Assembly: GCF_013204795.1 (NCBI RefSeq)
Contig: NZ_JABMKW010000018.1
Coordinates: 124,001-188,000, forward strand
Length of the DNA stretch: 64,000 nt
Direction of reading: 5' to 3'
Origin: Pedobacter panaciterrae
GTDB lineage: Bacteria; Bacteroidota; Bacteroidia; Sphingobacteriales; Sphingobacteriaceae
The translations under genes were made by a program, and so were the position numbers. Position 1 is the stretch's first letter, and every line of letters begins with the position of its first letter. Of this stretch, positions 56,133-64,000 are shown in pieces. The notes beneath the pieces were generated by a model. It made no database searches. It saw only the letters and a program-made list of their open reading frames with translations, and was not told the DNA's origin.

Positions 56133-57248
56133 TTATTTTAAGGATTCATAGAAATGCTCCCATTTATAAATATTTTTCCCAATATCAAATTCACTAAGTG
56201 CTAAAGAAAGGGCATTACTTCTCATCAATCTATATTCATTCTCATTCATAGCTATAATTTGAAAGAGGGCCTCGCTTATAGCTTTCTCGGTGCAATCAAC
56301 CCAAAATCCAGCATTGAAATTTTCTAAAATAGACCAGGGAGCATTTTTTGAAACAATAACAGGAGTAGCTTGACAAAGAGACTCCAGTACCACATTACCA
56401 AAGTTTTCCGACTTTGAAGGCAAAACAGTACAATAGGATTCGGAAAGGAGAATTTCTTTATCTTCACCAAAGGCTCCATCCAGTAATATTACATTATTAT
56501 CCAAATCTAGCTCAGAAATTAACTTTCGTAGACCAATCAAGTATTCCGCTTCATAGTCCAACTTAGCTTCGCCACATATTACCAACTTAAACTCTTGAGT
56601 AATTTCGGCCGAAAGTTTATAATATGATCTTATCAAAAGGTCTATATTTTTTATCGGATTAATTCTACCTAAAAAAAGAATTTGCTTTTTTCTGGAGATT
56701 TCCTTTTTCTTTGGCACCTCTATATAATTTGGAAGTACGGCTATTGCTCGTGCTTTTGGAAAATAATGCTCAATTAAATCTTTCTCATAATCGTTCGTTG
56801 CATGAAAATTAAGCCTTTTCTGGAATAGTCTCAAAGTCCCAATAAATATTGATTTTATTAAGCTTTTCCTAGATAGAGCAGATGGATACAGCTCTCCCCT
56901 TGGGGAAATCAAAACTGTTTTTCTAAATAGAAGCCCAAAAAAAATGATAAAAAGTGTTGGTGAAAAGAAAATACTAGAAAAATGAACAACATCTACATTT
57001 AATAGATTACGAACCCTCTTAGGCGCAAGGAATGACAAAAGACCTCCTTCCACAAATTCAACATTTATATTGTAGTTAAGGAAGAGGGTTTGGTAGTCGA
57101 TATCATTATCTGGCAATCCGTATTTGGTTGAAATTACATTTGCATGGTGCCCCATTGTCCCCATACTTTTATTTAACCAATAAAGTGTATTTGCTGGACC
57201 ACCCGCCTGAGATGGATAATAACAAAGCAAAGGATAGGAAATTTTCAT
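56133..57248 (-). CDS. GT4-family glycosyltransferase
   Basis: The 371-residue GT-B enzyme has the acceptor-side loop YPSQAGGPANTLYWL at 11-25, and the donor blocks FLGRINPIKNIDLLIRSY and LPSKSENFGNVVLESLCQATPVI with the E-x7-E pair. It should add one sugar to the repeat unit of the second glycan. Its first base is shared with the stop of the upstream acetyltransferase gene (TAATG). The donor is not predictable. Confidence 0.9.
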   Translation of the reverse strand: MKISYPLLCYYPSQAGGPANTLYWLNKSMGTMGHHANVISTKYGLPDNDIDYQTLFLNYNINVEFVEGGLLSFLAPKRVRNLLNVDVVHFSSIFFSPTLFIIFFGLLFRKTVLISPRGELYPSALSRKSLIKSIFIGTLRLFQKRLNFHATNDYEKDLIEHYFPKARAIAVLPNYIEVPKKKEISRKKQILFLGRINPIKNIDLLIRSYYKLSAEITQEFKLVICGEAKLDYEAEYLIGLRKLISELDLDNNVILLDGAFGEDKEILLSESYCTVLPSKSENFGNVVLESLCQATPVIVSKNAPWSILENFNAGFWVDCTEKAISEALFQIIAMNENEYRLMRSNALSLALSEFDIGKNIYKWEHFYESLK

Positions 57249-57829
57249 TATCTATTTTTAATAATTCTGGCAGGATTGCCTCCTACTATTACATTGCTTG
57301 GTATATCTTTTGTAACTATTGATCCAGCGGCTATAATTGAATTCTCGCCAATAAAATCAACCTGAGGAAGTATTATTGAGTGAGCGCCAATCCAGACATT
57401 ACTCTCTATTGTTAATGGCCTCTTATTAGGTTTTGAACGCGGATCATAGCCATGATCGTGGGTCATTATATTAACCCCCTCTGAAATTAGAACGTTTTCA
57501 AGTATCAATAATTCTCCCGAAAAATCTAATATACAATCACTATTAACTTGAGATTTATTACCTATGACGAGTTTACTGTCTGAAAACTCAGTAAAAATGG
57601 TACACCTCCTACCAATTGAAATATCATTACCTAAATGTAAATTTTTAGGATGTCTAATTGAAGTCCCCAACTGAATAACAACGTTTTTCCCGCAACGCCC
57701 CATGTCCCATCTCCAGAATAGACTTGAGATTCTCTCAAATAGGGTTACAAATAAAACCTTGAATACTAAAAAAAGCATTTTAGGAATGCCAAGTGGCTTA
57801 AAATTCCAGTATTTTATTAGAAAACTCAT
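57248..57829 (-). CDS. hexapeptide-repeat acetyltransferase (WcaF-like)
   Basis: The 193-residue protein has an N-terminal amphipathic or membrane-near segment (about 15-40) and left-handed beta-helix repeats. MTHDHGYDPRSKPN holds the probable catalytic His, and the C-terminus VIVGGNPARIIKNR is the family end. It should O-acetylate a sugar of the repeat unit. It is wedged between two GT4 genes with overlaps of 4 bp and 1 bp, which suggests coupled translation. Confidence 0.9.
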   Translation of the reverse strand: MSFLIKYWNFKPLGIPKMLFLVFKVLFVTLFERISSLFWRWDMGRCGKNVVIQLGTSIRHPKNLHLGNDISIGRRCTIFTEFSDSKLVIGNKSQVNSDCILDFSGELLILENVLISEGVNIMTHDHGYDPRSKPNKRPLTIESNVWIGAHSIILPQVDFIGENSIIAAGSIVTKDIPSNVIVGGNPARIIKNR

Positions 57830-58914
57830 GATAATTTAGCTAATTTATTTAAGAGGAGCTGTTCATGCCTTAAGGAATCTCCATTTATAATATCTGAAAT
57901 GGTGTTCTGTCCCTGCGTTCCAATTTGGGACATCAGCTTTAGATCTGATAACCCATTAAAAACGATTTCGCCAGATCCTTCACCATTCTTACATGGTATT
58001 TCAATACAATTATACTTGCTTATCATCCTTCCAGGAATACCTCCGACAAAAGTTGTAAATATTGGCAATGAGCTAGCCATTGCCTCGTAAAGAACCCTTG
58101 GAAATCCCTCGTCGTGCGATGTGAATATAAAAGCATTAGCCGCCCGATAAAAATTCATCAATACATCTTTGTCAGAGATCTGACCATGTAGTTTTACATC
58201 ATTTTCTAGACCCTTGTTAGCAATAAGATTACCCATTTGGCTATATAGATCACCTCCTCCAATAATATTTAATGTAAATTCAATATTTCGTTGTTTCAAG
58301 AAGCTCGCTATCTCAAGTAATTCATAGATTCCTTTTCTCTCCTCAACGCGGCCGACAAATAGTAAGTTCCATTTTTCTGGCTTGGAGTAATCTCGATCCA
58401 AAAAAAGATCCTCTTTCTTAATCGAAATCATTGGCGTAATAATTTCTACATCGTCACAATATGTAGTTAAATCGCTAATAAAATGAGGCGATACGGTTAA
58501 GATAAATTTGATACTTCTTAGTATATTTTCATCTAGTTTATACTGTTTATAATATTGACCTCTGATATAAAGTCCAGTTCTTTTTTTTAATATGATTGAG
58601 ATTAGTCCAGCAATCCTACCCAATGTCCCAGGAAAAAAAATGTATATAAAATCGGATTTTTTAATTAACCTGAAAAGTCGAAATAAACCATTAAAACTCT
58701 TATTATTATGAATTAACTCATGTTTAATTGCATTTGACTTTAGGTCGAAATTCTGCAAGTTATTATTTGAATCAAATTTTGTAACATTTTGCACGAATGT
58801 CACATCGTGAAACTCCTTGATTTTCAATAAAAAATCACCTGTATGATTATTTATAAAAAATTTTTCATTGTTGTCGATACCCGTAGAGCCATTCCCAATA
58901 ACCAAAACTCTCAT
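57826..58914 (-). CDS. GT4-family glycosyltransferase
   Basis: The 362-residue GT-B enzyme begins RVLVIGNGSTGIDNNEKFFINNHTG-like, with a conserved Gly-rich start, and has the donor blocks LLFVGRVEERKGIYELLEIA and FIFTSHDEGFPRVLYEAMASSLPI. It likely adds a sugar at the cytoplasmic face. The gene is AT-rich compared with the genes left of 50 kb. It follows the broken polymerase gene after 67 bp and overlaps the acetyltransferase gene by 4 bp. Confidence 0.9.
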   Translation of the reverse strand: MRVLVIGNGSTGIDNNEKFFINNHTGDFLLKIKEFHDVTFVQNVTKFDSNNNLQNFDLKSNAIKHELIHNNKSFNGLFRLFRLIKKSDFIYIFFPGTLGRIAGLISIILKKRTGLYIRGQYYKQYKLDENILRSIKFILTVSPHFISDLTTYCDDVEIITPMISIKKEDLFLDRDYSKPEKWNLLFVGRVEERKGIYELLEIASFLKQRNIEFTLNIIGGGDLYSQMGNLIANKGLENDVKLHGQISDKDVLMNFYRAANAFIFTSHDEGFPRVLYEAMASSLPIFTTFVGGIPGRMISKYNCIEIPCKNGEGSGEIVFNGLSDLKLMSQIGTQGQNTISDIINGDSLRHEQLLLNKLAKLS

Positions 58915-58981
58915 ATATTATAATTAGTCGATCTTATTAAAAGTGTAACCATATTTCTTTGCCTTTATATCTCTTAATTAT

Positions 58982-60158
58982 CTAATCTCTATTTAAAGAT
59001 TCTTTCTGACCTTCTCTAAATATTATATCTCTAAATCTGTACTCCTCCTTATTAAAGATTGAAGTATATGGATAATACAAATTATATCGATGTGTACCGT
59101 TATAAAATTTTGAGGTATCAGCGCTATAATATCTAATTTTAGGAATAGTAGAAACTAATAAAATCAGGAAAACGACCTGGCCACTTAATTGAGAAAAAGT
59201 TCTTCTTTGATAAAGAGTATTCAAAAAGTCGGCGAAATATATTATCATAAACGGTGTTAGATAATTCAACATTCTAGCAAATCCTGAAATTGAAACAACT
59301 ATCATTACTAAAACAAAATACAGCATGTGTAGCTCCTCAAAGAGTTGTTTCCGTCGACGTATTTTATTATTTAATGCAACAACTAAATAGGGTAAAAAGG
59401 CATAATAAAAAAATATATTAAGCATGCCATTTATATCTGTTTTAAATTCTGAATACGTCTCAAACCTATTTGACAACCTTTCCGAGAAAAGAATTGTTTG
59501 TATTAATGTGGGGAAGTAGTTTAATATTGCATTAAGAATCACAAATCCGATGATAAGTAGGCCTATACTCCTTTTATCAATTCTAATATTTCTGAATAAG
59601 GGAAACGTAAAAATTATAATTGCGGATGAATGAAAGAGGAAAGCGACAGCTGCTAATGAATAATATTTGATCCATTTTTTCTCCTTTAAAAATGGATAAG
59701 CCAATAAAAAAAAAACAAATTGCGAGAGATTCTCTCATAATTTCCGTGTTGAAATAAATGTAGAAGAAGATAAAGTATACCAAGATTGCAGTGAATCGAA
59801 ACGAAGTATACTTACTAACAAAACGAAAAAATATAATATTGAGAATTATCGCATGAAGAAATTGAAAAAAGGTAAAGTCGTTAATGATTGATTTTGAAAT
59901 TGAGGATAATATCACCCAAAACGGGTCCCATTTGCTATTGGCAAAATCATACCTTGGAAGGTCTGAAATAAATGGATAGTCTTTAAAAAAATCAAAATAG
60001 GCAAGAGTATCTCCTCCAACTTTATATCTAAATCCTGATAGTGCAATTAATATCAACAGAACAGTCAAGTACCAAAAATTCTCTCCCCCTTTTTGATTAT
60101 TAAAATCAAAATGGAAGGATAATAGTAATAATAATAATAAAATAAGTATATAAATCAT
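58982..60158 (-). pseudogene. EpsG/Wzy-family polymerase split by a frameshift in an A10 tract
   Basis: Two overlapping frames together form one EpsG-type polymerase. The first (from the ATG at 60158) runs to MRESLAICFF in the conserved EIMRESLA block and then leaves the family sequence. The second continues it in another phase from LLAYPFLKEKKWIKYYSLAA to the stop at 58982. The switch lies at the ten A at 59706-59715 (ten T in the coding strand); nine T would restore one frame of about 390 residues. The joined protein has about ten membrane helices and GFRYKVGGDTLAY near the start, as in EpsG polymerases. It may be a pseudogene, a phase-variable gene or a sequencing error. Confidence 0.87.
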
Positions 60159-60165
60159 TAGATTA

Positions 60166-61593
60166 TTAGTTGGTCAAATTTAAGTTACTATCATTTATAT
60201 TCTGATTCTTAAATGAAGTGTAATACTTCCAAAAGGCAAATCCATAAATGCCTATAACCATCAAAGAAATTAACACTCTAATGGATAAGGATGGGAGGCC
60301 ATACATAGATCCTATTGAAAGAATATATGCTGGCAAAGCTAATAAAACAAATTTTACAACACTAAATGGAATAAAATACAATCGATTAGATACTACCCAA
60401 CTTACTATCAATAAGAATGTATTGGTAATAAGCATTGAATAGACAACCCCATAAATACCATATATTCTTATAAACACGTATAAGCTCACTACGTTTATTA
60501 TAACAGACATGAAAAAGGTATATGAAAGATACTTAGTCTTTTCCATATGTTTTGGACCTATATCAACTATTTCTTTAAAAATAAACAAGGAAAAATATAA
60601 AGATAGACCACCTACGTAGTGATAGGATTCTTGAAACTCGGCAGAGGCAATAATAAGCACCAGTTCCTTTGAAAATAGTGCAATCAATGCCACCAATAAA
60701 AACACTGGGGATGCAACTAGGAGCAAAACTCTTGGGAACAATGCCTTGTGACTAGGTTTTTTGAGCTGCTCAAACATAAATGGCGCCCAAGCCATAATAA
60801 ATGCTGAATAAACTAACTGTATCGCTGATGCGAGTTTTAAAGAAAGCGAATAAAGCCCTATTGAGGCGATTGTTAGATATCCCACCATAAAAAATCTATT
60901 GGCATAGGAAAGTAATACACTTCCTACTCTCGCGGGAAAAAAAGGCAAAGCATACTTAATTGACCTTGTGAATAAGCCAGAGGAAACTTCAAGAACTAGA
61001 AATTTTCGAATAGAGAAAAATAAAAAAGTTGTTGAGGCTGCTAACCCTATTAACTGAGCATAAAAGACACCATTAATCCCCTGCTTTAACCAAACCACAA
61101 ATATCATGACTGAAATAAGCGACATAGCAACTTTTGTTGCAATCAGCAAGACGAACCTAACATTTTCTTTTTCATATCTCAAGAGAATATAACCTATCAT
61201 TGAAAAATTGGTTAGTGGTAGTTGCCAAGATGCCAATTTAATTAGCGTAGAATAATTTGCTGTTTTAAAAATTAATAATGAGATTTGAGAGGAAAAAATT
61301 GTAAGGATTAAGGCTACTGATAAAGATAAAACCACTATAACAAAAAAGATGGTCGAGATATATACTTTTTTTGTCCTTCCTTCAAATTCATAATAATATC
61401 GCTGTAAAGCAGACTCAAGTTGAAGAACAGCAAAAATAGAAGCCATACCTAATACAACTTGAATTAAATCAATAACGCCGAATTCAACCTTCGTAAAGAA
61501 TCTTGTATAAATCGGTATTAGCATAAAAGCTATGAGCTTTTCTATTGTTGTGGCCAAACCAAATGAAAAAAAAGACTTAATGAATTCGCGCAT
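60166..61593 (-). CDS. Wzx-type oligosaccharide flippase
   Basis: The 475-residue protein has 12-14 membrane helices and starts FIKSFFSFGLATTIEKLIAF, with the loop YTRFFTKVEFGVIDL that is typical of MOP-superfamily O-antigen flippases. It is the second flippase in the window and sits next to the second polymerase gene, so it should carry the repeat unit of the O-antigen-type cluster. The gap to the polymerase start is 7 bp. Confidence 0.91.
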   Translation of the reverse strand: MREFIKSFFSFGLATTIEKLIAFMLIPIYTRFFTKVEFGVIDLIQVVLGMASIFAVLQLESALQRYYYEFEGRTKKVYISTIFFVIVVLSLSVALILTIFSSQISLLIFKTANYSTLIKLASWQLPLTNFSMIGYILLRYEKENVRFVLLIATKVAMSLISVMIFVVWLKQGINGVFYAQLIGLAASTTFLFFSIRKFLVLEVSSGLFTRSIKYALPFFPARVGSVLLSYANRFFMVGYLTIASIGLYSLSLKLASAIQLVYSAFIMAWAPFMFEQLKKPSHKALFPRVLLLVASPVFLLVALIALFSKELVLIIASAEFQESYHYVGGLSLYFSLFIFKEIVDIGPKHMEKTKYLSYTFFMSVIINVVSLYVFIRIYGIYGVVYSMLITNTFLLIVSWVVSNRLYFIPFSVVKFVLLALPAYILSIGSMYGLPSLSIRVLISLMVIGIYGFAFWKYYTSFKNQNINDSNLNLTN

Positions 61594-61618
61594 GTATTAC
61601 TTATATTTTAATATTTAT

Positions 61619-62536
61619 TTATTGGATAAAGAAACGTCTCAACCAGTTAACAAAATTGTATCTTTCCACAATCTCGGGATTGATGGGTTGATAAGGTGTA
61701 TTTAAAAACGTGCTTAAATTCTGGATGTTATCTACATCTAGAATAAATATATTATCAGCATTATAAAAATCGTTCAAAATAATGGTTCTGTCGTTAGTTA
61801 TCAATTTCTTATTAAAAAATATTGATTCCATCACTCTAAGCGTAAGCCCTTCCTGACCTTCTTGAACATAATCTAAAATCGCCTTACTTTTAGATACTAG
61901 TTCTAAATAATTAGGATAACTTATAGGCGGAAACGCCCCATTATACGTTCTTTTACTCCAGGAATCATCAACAATATAGAAGTGCGTATTCGCACCTGAT
62001 ATTGAGATATTCTCATTAATTTTATTTAAAGCAGACCGCCTACCCTTATCTACTCCAACGAAAACTATATCGTAAACGGCCGCAGCGAAAGGGAGTTTTA
62101 TCGAATTAAAATAGAAAGTAGTATTATATTTCATGCCATAATGCATGCAGTCATTCTTATCAAATGACCATTTTTCACACAAATCATCAGGTATTTCGGC
62201 GGGTTTAATACCTCTAAATACTGGATTCCAATACCAAAATATTATTCTAACGTTGGCTTTTTTTTCTTTAATATATTCAACTGCTTCAAATGGATTTGTA
62301 GAAAAAAAAATTACAGTTTCAATATCACTAAGATTACCTTTCCATTCATCAAACCACAAAGATTTAGAAACATTAAGTTTGATCAATATTTTTCTTATGA
62401 CTTTTAAAAAAAAGGGAATTTGCTTATAAACAGGATACGCAGGAATTCCTTCCTTAAAGAAAAGGGGCACAAAATAACCAACCGAATTATAAATTAGTAT
62501 TGTTTTTGAGGTAGAATGGTTTCTATATTTTTCCAT
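61619..62536 (-). CDS. putative GT-B glycosyltransferase, CgeB/LPS-core-like
   Basis: The 305-residue protein is not assigned to a numbered family with certainty. It has DIVFVGVDKGRRSALNKI in the middle and EGQEGLTLRVMESIFFNKKLITND in the C-terminal third. This pair recurs in LPS/capsule proteins annotated as core-biosynthesis or CgeB-like transferases and resembles the donor half of a GT-B fold. It sits between rfbB and the flippase gene, 11 bp after rfbB, so a transferase role fits the context. Confidence 0.65.
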   Translation of the reverse strand: MEKYRNHSTSKTILIYNSVGYFVPLFFKEGIPAYPVYKQIPFFLKVIRKILIKLNVSKSLWFDEWKGNLSDIETVIFFSTNPFEAVEYIKEKKANVRIIFWYWNPVFRGIKPAEIPDDLCEKWSFDKNDCMHYGMKYNTTFYFNSIKLPFAAAVYDIVFVGVDKGRRSALNKINENISISGANTHFYIVDDSWSKRTYNGAFPPISYPNYLELVSKSKAILDYVQEGQEGLTLRVMESIFFNKKLITNDRTIILNDFYNADNIFILDVDNIQNLSTFLNTPYQPINPEIVERYNFVNWLRRFFIQ

Positions 62537-62547
62537 CAGGTGAAATC

Positions 62548-63603
62548 CTATCTCTTGACATATTGGTCTTGGTAATATTTCAAATAACCGCCGCTAGTTA
62601 CGTCGTCTAACCAAGCGGTATTCGCTAGATACCAATCAACTGTTTTTTCTAACCCCTCTTCGAATTGAAGACTTGGCACCCAATCTAATTCTTTCTGCAA
62701 TTTACTTGAATCAATTGCATATCTTATATCATGTCCTGCTCGATCCTTTACAAAGGAAATTAATTTTTCAGAAGAGCCAGCAACTCGCTTCAATTTCCCA
62801 TCCATGATTTTACATAACAAGATAATTAAGTCGATATTCTTCCACTCGTTATGTCCTCCAATATTAAATGTTTCTCCACTCTTACCTTTGTGAAAAATAA
62901 CATCAATCGCCCTGGCATGGTCCTCAACCCATAACCAATCTCTAATATTCTCCCCCTTTCCATAAACAGGAACAGATTTGTTATTCAATAAATTATTAAT
63001 AGCAAGAGGAATCAATTTCTCCGGGAAATGATGAGAGCCATAGTTATTCGAGCAGTTTGATATTACCGCATTTATTCCATATGTATCATGATAAGCCCTC
63101 ACAAAATGATCTGAACTCGCTTTTGACGCTGAATAAGGAGAATGTGGATCATATCTCGTTTCTTCTGTAAATAGACCTTCTTCACCTAAAGCACCATAAA
63201 CTTCATCTGTTGAAACGTGATAAAATCGATTCTCATTATAATTACCTACCCAATACTTCTTTGCTGCATTTAAAAGATTTACTGTCCCCAACACATTTGT
63301 CATTACAAATTCTGTAGGATTACTTATAGAGCGGTCGACATGTGATTCTGCTGCTAAATGAATAATATTGTCAGGTTTCTCTTTATTGAAAAATGAATCT
63401 ATAAATTCCACATCCGTTATATCTCCCTTAACAAATCTGTAATTCGGTTGATTTTCAATATCTTTAAGATTAGCCAAGTTACCAGCATAAGTCAATTTGT
63501 CTAAATTTATTATCTGATATTCTGGATAACCACTTACAAATCTCCGAATAACATGTGAACCAATAAATCCTGCTCCACCCGTAACAACTATCTTTTTATT
63601 CAT
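62548..63603 (-). CDS. rfbB: dTDP-glucose 4,6-dehydratase
   Basis: The 351-residue extended SDR has GGAGFIG at 9-15, the active-site Thr132-Asp133-Glu134 in STDEVYG and Tyr157/Lys161 in YSASK. AAESHVDRSI and GKGENIRDWLWVEDHARAI are further RmlB marks. It turns dTDP-glucose into dTDP-4-keto-6-deoxyglucose, the precursor of dTDP-L-rhamnose and related sugars. It lies 46 bp after rfbC; rfbA and rfbD are probably beyond the edge or elsewhere. Confidence 0.97.
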   Translation of the reverse strand: MNKKIVVTGGAGFIGSHVIRRFVSGYPEYQIINLDKLTYAGNLANLKDIENQPNYRFVKGDITDVEFIDSFFNKEKPDNIIHLAAESHVDRSISNPTEFVMTNVLGTVNLLNAAKKYWVGNYNENRFYHVSTDEVYGALGEEGLFTEETRYDPHSPYSASKASSDHFVRAYHDTYGINAVISNCSNNYGSHHFPEKLIPLAINNLLNNKSVPVYGKGENIRDWLWVEDHARAIDVIFHKGKSGETFNIGGHNEWKNIDLIILLCKIMDGKLKRVAGSSEKLISFVKDRAGHDIRYAIDSSKLQKELDWVPSLQFEEGLEKTVDWYLANTAWLDDVTSGGYLKYYQDQYVKR

Positions 63604-63649
63604 TTTCTTATTATTTATTGCCCTACATTAGGAGCTATCTAATCAGGTT

Positions 63650-64000
63650 TTAATACTGTTTCACTGTGTAATCAAATTGAGATTCGAGCTCATCAAAGCA
63701 ACGGCTATTCTTGTCCTTTTCTGAAAGCGTAATTTGATCATCAGATAATATCCAATCTATTGCTAGCATCGGATCATTCCATAAAATCGCTCCTTCAGCC
63801 TGTGGATTATAGTAATTGTCACACTTATATTGAAATATAACTTCTTCGGATAATACAACAAAGCCATGAGCAAACCCCCTTGGAACAAAAAACTGAAGTT
63901 TATTTTCCTCATTCAACTCAACTGCAACATGTTTTCCATATGTAGGTGAAGCTTTTCGAATGTCAACCGCTACATCTAAGACTCGACCTTTTATAACCCT
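63650..64000 (-). CDS. rfbC: dTDP-4-dehydrorhamnose 3,5-epimerase, 5' end cut by window edge
   Basis: The frame stays open from the stop at 63650 to the window edge, giving 116 residues of the C-terminal two thirds. KGRVLDVAVDIRKASPTYGK and FFVPRGFAHGFVVLSE are diagnostic RmlC blocks. The missing N-terminal part of about 60-65 residues includes the RGLHFQ-type segment with the catalytic His. With rfbB next to it, the cluster likely makes dTDP-L-rhamnose or another dTDP-6-deoxy sugar. Confidence 0.93.
   Translation of the reverse strand, partial: RVIKGRVLDVAVDIRKASPTYGKHVAVELNEENKLQFFVPRGFAHGFVVLSEEVIFQYKCDNYYNPQAEGAILWNDPMLAIDWILSDDQITLSEKDKNSRCFDELESQFDYTVKQY

Noticed and set aside
59700..59730. 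Programmed ribosomal frameshift as explanation of the split polymerase
   Set aside because: Polymerases of this family are not known to use it, and the plain homopolymer fits slippage or read error better; no stimulatory structure was identified.
1..64000. CRISPR arrays, tRNA and rRNA genes, prophage
   Set aside because: No regularly spaced repeats, no cloverleaf-like segments and no phage or integrase genes were seen.

Overview
The window comes from a member of the Bacteroidota, most likely a Pedobacter-like member of the Sphingobacteriaceae. The evidence is a SusC/SusD pair, a GH92/GH130 couplet, a BY-kinase/Wza export pair of the Bacteroidota type, A-rich gene starts without Shine-Dalgarno sequences and a moderate-to-low GC content. 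The species assignment is an inference from protein resemblance only.

Left part (1-16.4 kb), sugar use. A cut-off secreted alpha/beta hydrolase is followed by a perfect 30-bp inverted repeat. Next are a GH92 alpha-mannosidase and a secreted GH130 enzyme (plus strand), which converge on a tight four-gene minus-strand operon: class I aldolase, Gfo/Idh/MocA dehydrogenase, lyxose/mannose-isomerase-like cupin and PfkB sugar kinase. A divergent GntR/UTRA regulator follows, with a perfect palindrome directly against its start codon. Then come an MBOAT O-acyltransferase with its SGNH partner, and a SusC/SusD pair with no adjacent hydrolase.

Middle part (16.5-42.4 kb), an exopolysaccharide locus with colanic-acid-like chemistry. 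It holds GDP-mannose supply (manC), a WcaJ-like priming transferase, a Wzi-like outer-membrane protein, an uncharacterised nucleotidyltransferase, an animal-like UDP-glucose dehydrogenase, and gmd / GT26 / GDP-fucose synthase. A 1.3-kb gene-free stretch with possible insertion-sequence debris follows. After it, one minus-strand operon reads Wza, Wzc-type tyrosine kinase, flippase, nitroreductase, pyruvyltransferase, polymerase, GT4, second pyruvyltransferase, beta-helix protein, GT2-like enzyme and acetyltransferase. Together these suggest a secreted polymer with fucose, glucuronate and mannose, decorated with pyruvate and acetyl groups.

Right part (42.4-64 kb), a second surface-glycan locus of O-antigen type, all on the minus strand and visibly more AT-rich from about 53.7 kb on. 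glmS stands at its downstream end. In transcription order the genes are: rfbC (cut by the window edge), rfbB, a putative glycosyltransferase, a second flippase, an EpsG/Wzy polymerase broken by a +1 frameshift in a run of ten A, two GT4 enzymes around an acetyltransferase, a DUF4838 protein, a UDP-L-FucNAc/L-QuiNAc module (FnlA-like, separate cupin, FnlC-like, RmlD-like reductase, WbuB-like transferase), and then an SDR, a WecA/WbpL-like priming transferase, a PglD-like acetyltransferase and a large membrane 4,6-dehydratase. There are thus two flippases, two polymerases and two priming enzymes of different families, which points to two independent Wzx/Wzy assembly lines side by side.

I found no tRNA, rRNA, CRISPR array or intact transposon. 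The most checkable oddities are the homopolymer frameshift in the polymerase, the GntR-controlled isomerase/kinase/aldolase/dehydrogenase module, the nitroreductase inside the pyruvylated-EPS operon and the DUF4838 protein inside the O-antigen operon.
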